From positions 165,983,962-166,047,961 of the forward strand of contig OY294068.1 of the NCBI GenBank assembly GCA_958510875.1: 64,000 nt of DNA, in the 5' to 3' direction. The translations under genes and the position numbers were made by a program. Each line of letters begins with the position of its first letter. The first letter of the stretch is position 1. The DNA comes from Endomychus coccineus (taxonomy: Eukaryota > Arthropoda > Insecta > Coleoptera > Endomychidae). Under the pieces are notes generated by a model that was not told the DNA's origin, did no database searches, and saw only the letters and a program-made list of their open reading frames with translations. Of this stretch, positions 63,681 through 64,000 are shown one piece after another.

Positions 63681-64000
63681 TGAAGTTAGCCCCCAAATGC
63701 TTCTTTAGCATCCGAGATACATATTTGATATTTACTTATTTGCAAGGCCAGCCCCCAAAATTTTTAGAATTCAACCGAATTTGGTGTCATTCTTTAGTAC
63801 TTTCTCGTGCTTCCAAAAAAATTTTTTGTCGCTCCTTGTTTGTGAAATATTCAATATTTTTGATTCCAGGTCAGCCTCCAAATTTTTGAGAATCATACCG
63901 AATTTAGTGACATTCTTCAGTGATTCGTTAGCGCTTTTTAGTGCTTCAAGAATAAAAATGCCTAGAACTTTCTTATTTAGCAATTTCGCGAATGGCATTG
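63681..64000. repeat. degenerate tandem repeat reaching the window edge
   Basis: GGCCAGCCCCCAAAATTTTT at 63746 and GGTCAGCCTCCAAATTTTTG at 63869 start similar units about 123 bp apart. Both continue with CCGAATTTxGTGxCATTCTT and a TGCTTCxA block. A shorter related start (AGCCCCCAAATGC) is at about 63688. The array may continue past 64000. Confidence 0.6.

Noticed and set aside
1..64000. CRISPR arrays, bacterial operons, phage genes
   Set aside because: Composition, element families and broken reading frames are eukaryotic. The periodic repeats are satellites or foldback units without spacer-repeat structure.
1..64000. tRNA and rRNA genes
   Set aside because: No cloverleaf with A and B box motifs or rRNA stretches was recognised by eye. 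A covariance-model scan would be needed to exclude degenerate copies.

Overview
The window is AT-rich eukaryotic DNA. It is almost entirely transposable elements in different states of decay, and I found no host gene with confidence. The families present are irritans-type mariner, Tc1-like, IS630-like DDE, hAT, PIF/Harbinger, MULE with a FLYWCH finger, piggyBac-like, a Crypton-like tyrosine recombinase, Penelope-like elements (PLEs), and several non-LTR retrotransposons of the jockey/CR1 superclade. This mix fits an arthropod, most likely an insect. I do not name a species, because nothing here fixes one.

Layout. 0-9 kb: a mariner split by two insertions (2.2-4.0 kb), a MITE with CAGGGTGTCC ends (5.55-6.14 kb), and PLE remnants with a GIY-YIG domain and a decayed hammerhead ribozyme (6.4-8.6 kb). 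9-13.3 kb: a second PLE type and two dead Tc1-like transposases. 14.4-16.3 kb: a non-LTR fragment split by a ~1 kb palindrome. 17-18.2 kb: a complete but mutated IS630-like element with TA target duplications. 19.2-21.9 kb: a long-inverted-repeat element, non-LTR tails and a 216-bp tandem duplication of a PLE tail. 23.1-25.1 kb: a satellite of ~98-bp monomers arranged as ~196-bp dimers, interrupted by a Harbinger-type element carrying a MADF gene. 25.9-30.3 kb: a three-level nest (IS630-like inside hAT inside mariner). 30.3-31.8 kb: a PLE reverse-transcriptase relic and a MITE fragment. 32.9-37.5 kb: the best-preserved element, a non-LTR retrotransposon with two open ORFs. 37.7-38.0 kb: two head-to-head PLE tails, each with a hammerhead ribozyme fold, one of them textbook-perfect. 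39.0-40.7 kb: a foldback-type element whose inverted arms consist of 142-143-bp tandem repeats. 41-43.3 kb: Harbinger and hAT remnants. 44.2-48.2 kb: two convergent non-LTR relics (one on each strand) and a separate RNase H relic. 49-51.4 kb: a MULE inserted in a hAT. 51.4-53.6 kb: a Cys-rich protein relic, degenerate repeats, and an inverted array related to the 23-kb satellite. 55.2-57.2 kb: a non-LTR fragment and a Crypton-like relic. 58.1-60 kb: a piggyBac-like relic with a 574-bp tandem duplication. 61.4-63.0 kb: another long-inverted-repeat element. 63.7 kb to the end: degenerate tandem repeats running off the edge.

The genes do not form a pathway. They are independent mobile elements and their non-autonomous derivatives. 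The most notable biology is RNA-level: hammerhead motifs belonging to PLE terminal repeats, and four long palindromes that would fold into extended hairpins if transcribed. No obviously new multi-gene system was seen.
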